This document shows positions 12,947 through 25,600 of a stretch of 64,000 bases of DNA, piece after piece. Source of the DNA: Rallus limicola (lineage: Eukaryota > Chordata > Aves > Gruiformes > Rallidae). The notes beneath the pieces are model-generated. The model was given only the letters and a program-made list of their open reading frames with translations, made no database searches and was not told the DNA's origin. The position numbers and the translations under genes were made by a program. How positions within the stretch are numbered: position 1 is the stretch's first letter; every line of letters begins with the position of its first letter. Where the stretch lies: contig JAKCOZ010000059.1 in the NCBI GenBank assembly GCA_022605955.1, positions 3,162,001-3,226,000 on the forward strand. Reading direction: 5' to 3'.

Positions 12947-15900
12947 GTAAAGATCTGCTTTTTTGTCTCTCTCCTGTTTTCCTCTGTGTAATATACATTC
13001 TACTTCAGAGGAGAAAATGTTATTCTTTAAGGATGAATTAGTGCTACACTGCAGAAGAAATTTACTGTAAGAGAAATATTTCCTAATAGCTTACACGCTT
13101 AAATCTTGAAAGCTAATTTAATATTGGAAGCCAGGAGTCCTGCAAGTTGTTTCCATGTGTGCAGTAATGATGCAGTGCCATAACAATATCATGAACATAA
13201 TAGTGAAGACTGCACAATCCTCCTCATGCATTTTATTGTTAATTAAGGTATAATTGATATAACTGGCACTTGTCTTACTAAGGGAGTTAACTGACTATAT
13301 AAATTACCTAAACACACAAAGATCTTTCAAAGTATAGCTGCTGAGAGAATTTGAGATAAAGAAAACACTAGAGAAGATGATTTCCACAACAAATAATACT
13401 ATGTTGTGTAAGTAAAGGATGACCTGTCAATGGTAGCTGGTGGAACAAGGACTTATGGGAATTAAAAGGCGTTTAGAGTGGTTCTGTGGGGTTACTAAAC
13501 TAAATTGTCATGAGCTGAGAAGTTTACCTTGAAAATGTTCATGCAGAGGGCCTGCTCTGAAAATACCCGAAACTGTCAATTGAACAGTGAGGTTCTGGTT
13601 AGAACCTCAAAGCTATAAAATATCCCTGAACTGGGCAGCTGGTTAAAATACAGACATTACTACTCTATGGTCCGTGCTTCTTAAACAGGGATGAACAAAG
13701 AGGATTCCATGAAGAGCTGAAATTTATGAAATGTTCTATTTTCATTTGACTGTTTGTTTCTGTGGTTTGATTCACCTGACTTACAGGAATCTAAGTGGAA
13801 AAACAAGCAAAGAACCTGTGTTTACATTATTATTTAAGCAGCTAAACCTGAGACTTTTTCAGAGTCTGATTTGGCGCAATGAACCTGAACATGGAGGCAA
13901 AGGCTTGCAATATATCTTAGAAATTGAACAGAAGGAACAGAAGTGTTTGAAATGCAGAAAGGTCCAGAAGATATAATTGAAAAACTTCTGTTGCCAAAAA
14001 ATGTCTCTGAAGGCTTCAGATTGGCTAGGCACCCTACTGTATTGTAATGACCAGAAAAAGCTATTTCTCAGTCTGCTTTCATTTCTAGAGGATTTCTGCT
14101 GCATATAAGGAAATGTAAGTTACAAACACTACCTGAATGATAAAAAAAATCTTAATTTTGGAAGCTGTGTTGCCTACTCAATAAAACGGACCTGGCTTAG
14201 GAGCTCTAGCAAGCAATTCCAGTTCATAGTCAGAAGTATGCATTCCATTTTATGTGCAAGTATGCAAACCAGACGTATCCGGTGCCATGTGAGATGCTGT
14301 GGACTATCCTACTGAGTTTCCAGCTGTCGCTACAGAAAAGCATGAGTGTCCTGTTGGTGCCGTGTTTTTCCTAGCAGATGGGGCGTTTGAGTTTGGTTCC
14401 AGTTTGGTACAGATTTCCCAACTGACTTTGAGTAAGTCACATAATCTCTTTATGCTTCGATTTATCTTTCAGTAAAATTGGCGTGATTATCGCTCAAAAC
14501 AGGTTTGAGGTCTTAAAGGGAAACTATGATCTGTGAATATACAGTATTACTTTTTTCTACTGTACATTTCAAACACAGCAACACATACAGAAAACCTCTC
14601 ACCTCGGTATGATGAGATGCTGACCAAATTGATGTATAATGCAGATGTGTGAAGCAAAGATAACTAAAAGATCAGTCAAATGGGACCACAGGCAAAGAAA
14701 TAAGTAAAATGACTAACTGGGAAAGTGGCTTAAGTGGCTAAACTGAGATACTACTGATCACTTTTGATCCCTAATGGGCCACTTGGGGATTGGGTGTTTA
14801 ATATAGGAAGGCTTAACTTTTTGGATGTTAAATGTGGAACATTACATGGTTCCCAAAATGAAAGGGAGTATAATTCTAAATGGGTAAGAAGCTAGTGGCT
14901 GTGGAATACTACTCTGTGCTAAAATGAAGTTCAGCAAATGATCCTTTTAGCGTAATATATAAAGTGAGTAAAAAGTCGGCAATGTGCTAGAGAAGTCTAT
15001 AGAAGAACTTGGAAGAGAGATTTCGTAGAACAAAATTACCATGGAACTACTGGTATTCAATTATTTAGACAGCCTGACTTTTTATTATTGCAGCAAAAAT
15101 ACGTTACAGCTCAGAATTACTTCTAAAAGCTCAGAAAGACATGCTTGTCTTGTTTATATTACTTGAGTCAGAGATCAATTCTGATTTATTGTGAGTTGTT
15201 TTCATATTAGCCTTTCCTCAAATTTAGATGTGGAAAAACATATTTTTGGTGAAGAACAGAGGGTTCTTTCTTCATAGTTTTATTTTCTTCTGTAGTTTTA
15301 TTTTCATCTGCATCTATTCATCCCTGCCCTGACACTTTAGAAAGTCTTTGCCATTAGGATCTGTGACAAAGTAGGGCAGAAGAGTTATAATACTGAGTGT
15401 TGAATCTTAGAAGGAATCCAGTCAAGAAAAGCTGTTTGATTTTTAATACTCAGCATCCCTTAGAAAGTTTCTTTGGGATCATTTCCACCAGAAAAACTCC
15501 TAAGAGGATGTCCAAATGTAACAGAAACTTTCAGAGCCTTTCTGTAGCGGCATCCTGACTCTTCCAGTTGCCCCAAGATCTGCTCTTTCTGCAGATGATT
15601 GTTAATTCACTAGCTGATGTGATTGAGTCATGAGTGTAAGTAAACATATGTGTTTTCTCACTTAGTGTACCTTCTCCTTTATTCCAGAAGTCTTAACACC
15701 AAATTTTTTGTGTTAAAGGCTGATGGGGGCTCTTGTGTATTTTGTGTGTTGGTTTTCTTTTTCCTTTGTCTGGGCTTACTTTAGTGAAAGGGAAACTTCA
15801 GAAAATGCTCTAATTTCTTTGGTTTAAGCATAAAAGAACAGGGTATGTCCCTTAAGGTGTACCACCTTGCTTCACAAAAGGCTCAGGTGACTTCTATTCA

Positions 15901-16115
15901 ATGTGTGCATGCGGAGGTTGAGAAAGCAAGGTGTATTCATGCTTCAAAAGAGAGATCAGTTTGGTGACTTATCTAGGCATTTGAAAATTGAAGGATAAGA
16001 TTTTCAGGGAAACTGAAAAGGCTTAAATGCCTGCTGCTTAAGAATTGCCAGCATGATTTATGTTCCTAACGTCTGCAAACACCTTTAAAAATATAATCCT
16101 GGGTATCTGTATATT

Positions 16116-16138
16116 AAAAAAAAAAAAACCAAAACAAC
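16116..16138. repeat. A-rich tract with A/C tail
   Basis: A run of 13 A followed by CCAAAACAAC. It is the complement-type counterpart of the G/T-rich tracts elsewhere in the window. Confidence 0.7.
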
Positions 16139-16564
16139 TGGATATAAAGTGGTAAGGAATCTTTTAAAAGTATGAATCAACCAATAAGAAAAAAGAAACT
16201 CTAGCAGCTGATGCCCCAGTAATATTGTAAATTCAGTGACATTTGAGTGAAAGGAAGACTGAAAGAAACACAGAGAAAGTATAATTTGGAAAAACAAGAA
16301 AGAGTGGTATAAAGTTTTCAGGTGAAGCGTACGGAGCAGAAAGAGCGAGACTAGTAGCTTATTATGTTCAAAGCCCTTTAAGACTTTTAGGATTTGCATT
16401 TGTGGTGGATAAAATCCCATTTTTCTCTCATTTCACTTATGTCCCACTCCCATGCTAAGGGTGTATGCATCAAATTCTGCACCAGCCTTATTAGCTGTAA
16501 TTGCTGGGTTGCTCAGCACTTCTGGGCTTTCTCTGAATTTCATTATTTATTAGTTCTTTATGAA

Positions 16565-16590
16565 TTTGGGTTTGGGTTTGGTTTTTTTTT
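16565..16590. repeat. (TTTGGG)-like G/T-rich tract
   Basis: TTTGGGTTTGGGTTTGG is followed by a T run. It is a short low-complexity tract that superficially resembles telomeric repeats, but the unit is TTTGGG and not TTAGGG. Confidence 0.65.
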
Positions 16591-18581
16591 ATTTACATGG
16601 ATTTGTAAAGGCTGTCTTGTGTTTTTGCATTTTTATGTCTTTTGCCTTAAGCTCCCTGTGCCTTTAGGTCATGGGCAGCACTGGAAGTGGCCAGGGTGAT
16701 CATTACATCATTTTTCTTCCTTGGCTCACTGTCCCCAACTGTAGCATGGAGTTGAGGGCATATACCTGCTCTCTACAAAGTTTTAGAGTCTGACAGAGGG
16801 GAAAAAAAAAAAAGGACTCTAGCAAAAATATCTAGTAGTTAGCATTAAGAAACTTGAATGAATCACGAAATTAAAAATCATATATTCCTAATTGTGTGAG
16901 AGATGAGCTTCAGAGCTTGTTTGGTGTTTTCAATGGAAAATTATATCTCACCTCCACAGTACAAGGAATGTGAAGTGGTAAAGGAGGTCAGTACTACATT
17001 AATTTCCTCCTTATTGGCCATCTATATCTTTAGTTCTTACTAATGAAAGCTTTGCTGCGACTTTCAGACCATCTGAGCTGGTTTGTATTTCTTATACTTC
17101 TGCACTTGGGTGGATCCACACGGTATAATAGCTGAACAATCCAGCTGTGAGAACAAAAATAAGGGAATCGGGACCCCAGAGAGGTAATGCTAGCAACTCA
17201 CCAACTCAAAGTGAGCTCTTGAGGTGTAAAGATATTTGCCCTAGTTTGACCATTTGCACAGAGAAGACTGTAACATCTAACTGTCCTTGTAAGGATGTGA
17301 TTAGACTTGGTTAGATAAACCCTGTAAGGAGTTTTATGATATTTTCTTCTTCATCCTTGGCAGGAAGATCTTCTGTAAGTGTGAGATGATGATGTTGTTT
17401 GGTTTACTTTATGACAGGGATAATATTTTTTATAAAGCAATCTGCAATCTTTCCCAAGCTGGCTGTAATGAAGGCAGAACTAATGTTTTACACATGTTCT
17501 GTATTTCATAAGAAACATTCTGTTCAAACTGTTAACGTTATAACATTGGTTATTCACTTCTGTCAGTTGGTATGTTTTCTTTTTAAAAAAATTAGATTTT
17601 CTTGAAATATCATCTGCTTCATAGACAGTGGTACTTGTTTTCTCCAGCACTTCTGAGACATATTGGAGAAATCACTGTAAGTAGTTTTGTGATATGTTTC
17701 ATGATTGTTGAAACAGATTTTTTGACGTTTAACACAGTGCTTTAATTGGGATTGTTACTCTCAGACAGAATCTCAATTATCATGATGTAGAATGTTATGC
17801 ATCTTATTGCAGCCAGTAGCTGTATTTTTAGGGGTCTGAAGTATTAGGTGCTTTCACCTGCAAGAATATTGCCAAGTCGCATCCTATACTGCTCAAAGAT
17901 ACGTACTGAAGATAATTAGGTGGCTACTACTGTAACTGAATCAGTTTTACTGATCTTTGCTGATATGGAAAAACACATAACTAATGAGTTTACCAGTAAA
18001 AAAGATGCCTGCCTCTTCTTTGAGCACTTCATAGACATGTGTTTGGGTATAGTAATTTGATTTAAGCTGTGTTGCCAAAGTATCTTTCAGACGAAATGTA
18101 AGACCAAAGTTGGCTAGTTGTCATCACTAAAGACCCCCTATCTTTAGTACTAGGGCTACTAGTCCTCTCATTCTAGGTAAAACACGGTTTTCACATATTT
18201 ACATTTGGCTTAACTTCCTCTTTCTGCTTGAATTGACCAAATGTCAGAGTAGAATAATTTGGAAAAAAGAGTATTATGATTCACCATGTAACTACATTAC
18301 ATCAAACTGAAGAACCACCTGCAGTATTTTACTCAAAATAATAAACCTCCTTTATTTTAATTGCAATTTTCTGTACAAGATGGATGCAAGGAGTAAAAAT
18401 AGAATTTCTTGCAAATTCCACAAGTGGAATTAGTCATGGTGAAAAATACAGCTGAACATGGAGGAAATGGCTATGATAAATTTTTAAACTATAAAATAAT
18501 ATTATAGAAGAAACATGGTGTGAACCTCGATGTTTTTTCTGAAATAAAGTGAGGTCCCTATTTCCCCAAGTTCCTCATAGT

Positions 18582-18640
18582 GGGGTGTTGGGGTAGGGTT
18601 TATTGGTGGGTTTGTTGTTTGGGTTTTTTTTTTTTGGTAA
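18582..18640 (+). repeat. G-run cluster and G/T-rich tract, G-quadruplex-like
   Basis: Four G runs (4, 4, 3 and 3 nt) lie within 18582-18610, spaced by 4, 2 and 9 nt, and are followed by TTTGTTGTTTGGG and a T run. On the sense strand, and so in the pre-mRNA, this could fold as a G-quadruplex. Confidence 0.5.
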
Positions 18641-21600
18641 TTGAAATATTTTGTTCCACATATTTTGTTGTAAGCTGAATGATTACACTCACTGAAAAAT
18701 AGGTACGCAAGTTTAGAAATGCAATTTTTGTTGTAAATATGTGAGACACAGTTCTTTTTAAGTTTTTATTTTCTTTTATTTTTTTTTCAAATGTTGCCAG
18801 TGTTCCCCGTGTGCTTGCGTAAACTGTTACTTGTATTTGCAAACACAAAATTACATATGTACTTGCAAATCATACCAGAGTCAACCTTGAGTAAAAGGAA
18901 TGTCTTGTGAATTGCAGTTGAAATTTCTCTGAGTGTAAGTTTGTGCTGGTCTTGTCCTTTGGAAGACTGGCTGTTTATGTGATATTTTCACAGCATAAAG
19001 CTTGAGGCTAGAATTTAAAAAGCAGGGCCAGCACACCTACAGCAGTTAGGTCCCTGCTGAAGTTTCCTACATGTGCCACAGCTTAGTATGCTTAGAAATC
19101 CTATTTAATTCATATGTCACATATTATGTCATACCAGATTATAATGAAGCTTGAGTATAAATTTCTACTTTTTTAACAGGTATGTAATGTTGCACAAAAT
19201 AGGGATGTTAGGAGTGTTCAAATCAGCTGTCTAAAACCAGTTGAAACATTAATTATGGAATGTTCATCAAAGCTCCTATAATTTATTGGTGGAACGTAGG
19301 AGAGCTTCTGGAATGGGCTGAAGAGAAAACTCATGAAAAATTCTGTGTTCAAGTGTGCACAGAAAAAATGTCCTTCCATAAGTATACAGGTTAAGATGTT
19401 CTGAACCGAAGAAAAGAGGAAGTATTTGAAAAAAGCTTCATAAATTCTTTTTATTGTTTTGGAAATCCAAAGACAGAGAGTATTTGCTCTTCTCTTTTGC
19501 ACAGCATCAATCTTGAACAACGGCAATAAGCCCACAACTGCAGAAAAGAGGGACATTCTATTTTTTATTTCCTTCCAAAAGAAATATCTTTGAATCATGG
19601 TTGTTGTTTAAAAATCACAATAGGCCACAATAGTAGAATTTTCTCTTGAGTGTCAGACAAGGTTTTTTAGCTTAATGTTCATTCAGTAAAATCACTTTGA
19701 AAGGTATTAATGATAATGTGAAAATATAAGCTCAATTACTTTAAAAAATCAAATAGATGTCATCTTGGCCTTCCCAAGTACACAAAGTAAGGAGATCTAA
19801 CATCTCCTTATTTGTACCATGATTTCAGTGTGGAGGACAGTTGCAAGGACCATATGTTGAGGGGAGACCACGCAGAGTTTCCTTTCTGTACTTTTTGAAA
19901 TGCATTTAATTCTAATTATTGTTGGTTTATGTCATTTGGTAAACTGCAAATACATGTAGGTGCCAAGAGTTATTAAGTAATGTTTCAGCAGTAGTTTTAA
20001 AATCCAGGTTAACTATTTTGTCTTCATCTGCATATTGCTCTGATACTCAATATGTCAAAAAGCAGATGATTAAATACCAGCAATTAGGCTGTTTGGTCAT
20101 GCTACCTCATAGTTTCGTTAAGAAAAATGACAAGATTTTATGTTTTCTGTTTAATCCTGTTAAATAACAAAGATACAAGTTATTTAAAATTTCCCTTCTA
20201 TTTTTGCTGTTTTATTCCAGATTATATTACTCAATACCAGTAAATACTTTCATGTGTAGGTTTTCAAACACAAGTTTAATGGCAAGGTCTCTTAGTGATC
20301 CACCCAGGTGTGGGATGCAAGGAACTTCTGTGTCACAAAGTGCTATGAACTGTGTGACTTGCTTTAGTTTCATTAGATTTATAAGAAGAATAACCTTATT
20401 TCATCAATTTACTCTTTTGGAAAGATACATGCAAAAGGGCATCAGAGTTCTGATTAAACCTCTTTGTCCATGTTGGCTAGTTGACTGAAATAGCAGCACT
20501 TGGCAGAGATTGCCTGCTGGTGTTCCAGTTCCTGGCAGAACAGCCTTTAAGTTGAGAACTTTCTGTTTTCAGACCACACCAAAAATGCTCAGTTTCACCT
20601 TAAAATAGGTACAGTCTATAATCAATGTAAGCCTGTTTCAAGGGAAGAATTCTAAAATATGTCTGGTCTAGCATGACAGTATCTGTTGCTGTAGGAGTGA
20701 ATGAATGTACATATTTAGGTAAAATACACAGATGTCAGCAAATGAAACTTATTTTCAATTTTGAGACAACATCCTTTTGCTGGGATAGAGACAGTGTCAG
20801 GCATAGAAAATAATTCTCAAAATGGAATGTTCTTTTGGAGCGCAGCATCTATGTGAACAGTTATCAGATTATAGTGTGGTTATATTTTCAATACATTAAT
20901 AAATGTGATGTACCAGTGTATATATTGAGTTCCCCCCACAATATGGTTGCTAACAGGACAATTGGCAATAAAATACATTTCTTCAAGCAATATATACTTT
21001 TTTGTATCAAATAAGTATTTTGCAGCATAAAAGAGGTACATGAGCAGGACACAACAATAATTGAAAATATTGACACTATTTACAAAGTCAATTGTCTGTG
21101 TGTTGCTGTAGCCTGAAATAGCTGTTAAATGCAACAACACATCTGAATTCCACTTAGACCAGAGGGGCAAAACAACCTGCAGCACCACAAACCCCTTGAA
21201 TACGGAAGCTCGCCAGAATCCACTTTTGATGGAGATTATTAGGAACGGTTTCCACAGGTTGAATCTGTCAGGTGAATCACTCCATTTGCCCTAGGAAGCC
21301 ATGCCCTAGCTATTTTAAGTGGAAAATGTAATTGCCGCTAGACTGAATGGAAAATGGGATAGAGGTGATTTCCTTGCTGACTGGATTCCAGGGCATGCAG
21401 AGCTTTAAAAAAAAAAAAGCTAATAACTTGAAATGACACCTGGATCTGAAGTGGTGAGTGGACTGTCACAAAGAAGGGGTGTACTTTGCTGACAGTGACC
21501 ATGCACACAGTGCTTGCTTCATGAAGACATGGCAGACTCAGAAAGCATCCTGTTAGCACAGTGTAAACTTGAAAGAAGTGTCACGTAGAAGAGCTGAAGC

Positions 21601-22681
21601 CTGACATCCGAAGTGGCCAAATCACCTTTGCCACCAACATTCTCTTATGAACAACTATAACCTGTCCTGTAATTAAATTGCTAGTTGCAAAAACATCTGA
21701 TCACATGCCTTATGCTCACTGGGCTTTTATAAATAGAACTGGACAGAGCATAAAGCATGCAGGATGCCAATAGAGGGCTCTGCTGATGAATGTAGGATAC
21801 TATGAAGAATTCAGCAATGTAACTCTCTAGCCATATTCATTATTAACTCTATGCCGTGCTTTGAGATCACTAGATGAAGAATGCTGTATATGAAACCCTT
21901 TCTCCTACATGTGCTGTTTTCTGAGGTAATGGGTCTGTGGTGGAAGTGGTGATGACTGTTTTGTGCTATGTGGTTAATTAAGAGACTGCTGGTTTTAGCC
22001 TGTCAAGCCAGTCATTGGTTTCAGCAGGTTGACCATTGTATCTCCCTGCACTGTTCATCATAAAATTCCAAATTCTTAAATGTTTATCCATTGATAAAAT
22101 TTGGTCACTATGCTATGAGAGAAGTGGGTATGTTTTAAACTAGCTGAGATTATACTATCTAGGGAAGGTAACTGGCTGATACCAGTCCTTGGGCTTTTGT
22201 CTTGTTTTGGCTAAAAGTAAGAACCACTATCTAAATATACGTGAGGTTGACAGAGTGTAAAGTAAGTATTCTTTCACAAAGCAGGCTAAAGCTTTCCAAA
22301 TACAGTGCCTGGGCAGATAGGTGACTAAAGGCACTGAAGCATTTAGTCTCTGGAGCCTTACTATAAGGTAGTCCTGGAGAAGTATGAGAATTGGCAATTG
22401 CTTACATGGAGGAAAAAAACCCTTAATATCCAGTTACTAGGAGCATGGGTGATTTTTAATACTATGAGAACATATCTGTTTGAGTAGTTCTGGCACCATC
22501 TATAATTTTCTTAAAGCTTTATATGCAGTTTATTCTGACATAAGATTAACAACGCAGTAAGGCATAAGTGAGTAGATGCTTTACGAGATTGCTGTCTAGT
22601 TGTAGTGAATGTAAACCGAGGTCGCCCTCATGGTTCAAACTCAAGGAGGGAACAGCTCGCTTCTGAGTTAAAGTTTTGTCT

Positions 22682-22695
22682 GCTTTTTTTTTTTT
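22682..22695. repeat. Poly-T run
   Basis: A T homopolymer of about 13-14 nt within a pyrimidine-rich stretch that continues TTCTTTTCTCTCTCTT. Confidence 0.7.
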
Positions 22696-25600
22696 CTTTT
22701 CTCTCTCTTAAATTTTACAATAAATAATTGGGAGTGAAGGATTTCTTGGCAAGTTTTCTGAACTTGTTCAGTGATGTTACAAGGTAATTTCCCTAGAAAT
22801 TTTAAAGAGAAATAAGTGCAGTTACTCCATGCTTTCATTAAGGCAACTGAGGGCAAAAGAGAGCACAAAATATTTATTTTATGAGCACGAGGGAAGCGCA
22901 TGGAGACTTTTTTATTACTTTTCATTAACTCTGGTACCTGAGTGTTCAGAGAAGGACTTTTCCTTGATAGACTCACTGAAAGGACATTCAGTGCACAGAA
23001 CTTTTTTTTCCATTTGAACACAAATAGAAGCAGTGACCAGTGAAGCAGAAAACACAGATTTGCTGGCTGAACTGGCTTAAAATGAAAGGGTAAATCTGAA
23101 TCCTGGGTACAGCCCACAGAGTCTGCTACTCTAGTTTGCCTCTCACTACAGGACTTTTCAGTGGCTTTCTTAATTAAAACAAAATGGGCATCTTCTCTGC
23201 ATCTCAAGATGAATCTCTTATGTCAGGAGCTTTCTTCCCTAGTTTGCTTCTCTTCTTATGCATCCCCCAGTTTCATCCCCAGTACATGGTCCTTACTGGT
23301 GTATTGCATCCTACGCCCTGGAAGCTTCTCTCTGTGGAGGATGGTTGGTTGCCTCCATGGAAGCCACATTCTCCCCTATGTCTGCAAGCAATTCAGTCTG
23401 ACCTTGGGTGCAATTTGGCTTTGAAAGATCAGTATCATTCTCTGTGCTGCCTAACCACAACATTTAATAGAACACAACATATAGCCATACAGTGAACTGA
23501 GAGATTAAACGCCATCCATTCCACAAATCAATATGACAGAGTAGAATTCTAATCAATATTGGTTTCCTCTCTCTTTCTATTTTGAATCTTGATGGAGGCT
23601 TTGGGCTAAGACTGACAAATTGTTCCAAGATCTAACAACTCTGTTATTTTAAGTATGGTTTGATTTAATAAAATAGGAAGAAAGGAAGAAAAAGCAATGT
23701 AAAGAAATGCCTATTGTTAAATATCAGAAGAAGAAAGGGAGAAGTTTTCATATATGTATTCATTATTTATATAGTGTATTTCTGTAGATTTTGCCTATGG
23801 GTGGTATTACAAGACTCTGCATTATCAATTCTATGTCAGCCGTGACTTAGCACTTTCATAACACTTTGTCTGAGATGACTGCTGTTGAATCTTTTTAATT
23901 AGCCCTGTACCATGATCTTTCTTTATTTCTTCAATTCCCAAAAATGCAGGGCAAAACGGTCATTTGTTGTAGCAGGTGAAGAAGAAATGGAAAATGTGGG
24001 TTGGATTGTCTTTCACTAACATATTCAGCTTTTGGTTCGAGTCAAATTTCATAGGAAAAGGAATTCAGATTAGACTAGAGAGGCGTTTTTCAGAATTAAT
24101 GAAAATTTTAAGGCATTAAGTAGTTTTGGCTTTAGAACAATTATGGCAATTGGATTAGTTTTTCAGTATAATTTATTATGATTTTTTCAGGTGCACAAGA
24201 GAGAGCTTATCGCAGTGCTAGTGCTCTCTCTGCTTTAACAGGCACGCTGCAGGCAAAATATCTCTGTAGAAACCTCCTTTGTGCTTCAAGGTGGTACATT
24301 ACTGAACCAGCCATGGGGACGGGGATATTCAGCATCCCAGTGAGGCCCATGGTTTCCTCATCACTGGCTCAGTGTGATCATTCAGGTGGGTTTGTTGTTA
24401 ATAACATAGTTCAATACTGGACAGTCTGATCAGGATATGAAGGTAATTATTAACTGACAGCTGAGTCATCCATGAAAAGTGAGGGCTGCTACTGCTAAAT
24501 CCTTTTTGTCTGCCACAGAGTGGCTCGGCTTTGGAAAATAAATGACCTTCATCTTAAGGGGCACTTTCTGTTCTGAAAGGGTCATCATTGGAGGAGAGAA
24601 TGAAGTTGGACATTCCTCTGCTTGCCTGTCTCTGACATATGTGCAGCACGTTTAGTCTGCCAGTGCTGCCTAGCATAAAGCAGCAATCGTCTCTTAGTTG
24701 CATTAATTGCCTGCTTGTGATGATATCTAAGTGCTTTTGACCTTGTTCAAGGGATGGTGCATTGCCTGCACATTTTGCTTATTCTGTATGTTCTTTATGG
24801 CTCTAAAATGTCATAGAGTTCACTGCATTTATAGGTTGAGCTATAGCTGCCCTTATAATATTTTGTCCTAATAAACTCAGGAAACAACTATCTGTTTAAA
24901 ATACATTGGTTGCCCTTATTATATGTATTCTCTGGCTTTAGTTGAGGAGAACAAGCACAGCCTGTTCCTTGACTGTTTGCCACAATTTGGAGAGTATCTT
25001 TAGCTATCCACTGCTCCTAATGCATTATATTTCCATTTTCACAGATTTTCAGCCAAGGGTGCTTTAAGAACCTGTACTGGTTTTGCTGGTGTTCTTATAC
25101 AGGAGTATTTATGGGAGGTGTTTTGAGCACTGATACTGGATTTTGAAGACAAGTTGCCCTGTTTTCTCACCCAATATGCAGCCGAGAGTCAGTGGGATCT
25201 TCTGGAAGGGCAGGAGGGATTGGAGCAGCAAGGATCTTCTCAGCTCCCTTTCCTCCTGTGTCTCCCAACACAGCCTGCCCACATGAATGATCCTTATTGC
25301 TCCATGGCAGTCAGACTGAGCCAAGATCACATATCCTTTCCTGTAGTTGAATTAACTTTCTAGATATAGTCATTATAAAATAGGTACATTCATGTACCTA
25401 CTACATCTCTGGTTTTAATTATTTCAGAAATCCCGTCTCTTCTGAATTCACAATAGGTATGAGCATTTCCAAGACTTGGAAGCTCAGGATCAGAGCAACA
25501 GCAAGGCTCTGTAGAGGCAAACCTTCCTGGGGAACTGAGGCATTATAATTGTGATTTAGAAACACCACTCCTGGATATCTCACATCTCTAGCTCTGGCTT

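Noticed and set aside
16565..16581. Possible interstitial telomere repeat
   Set aside because: The unit is TTTGGG, not TTAGGG, and only about 2.5 units are present.
21728..21736. TATAAATAG, a perfect-looking TATA box
   Set aside because: No transcript, CpG-rich start or coding sequence follows; such words are common in AT-rich introns.
23161..23495. Two overlapping + strand frames in a slightly GC-richer stretch
   Set aside because: Neither resembles a known protein and they are mutually exclusive frames with no splice support.
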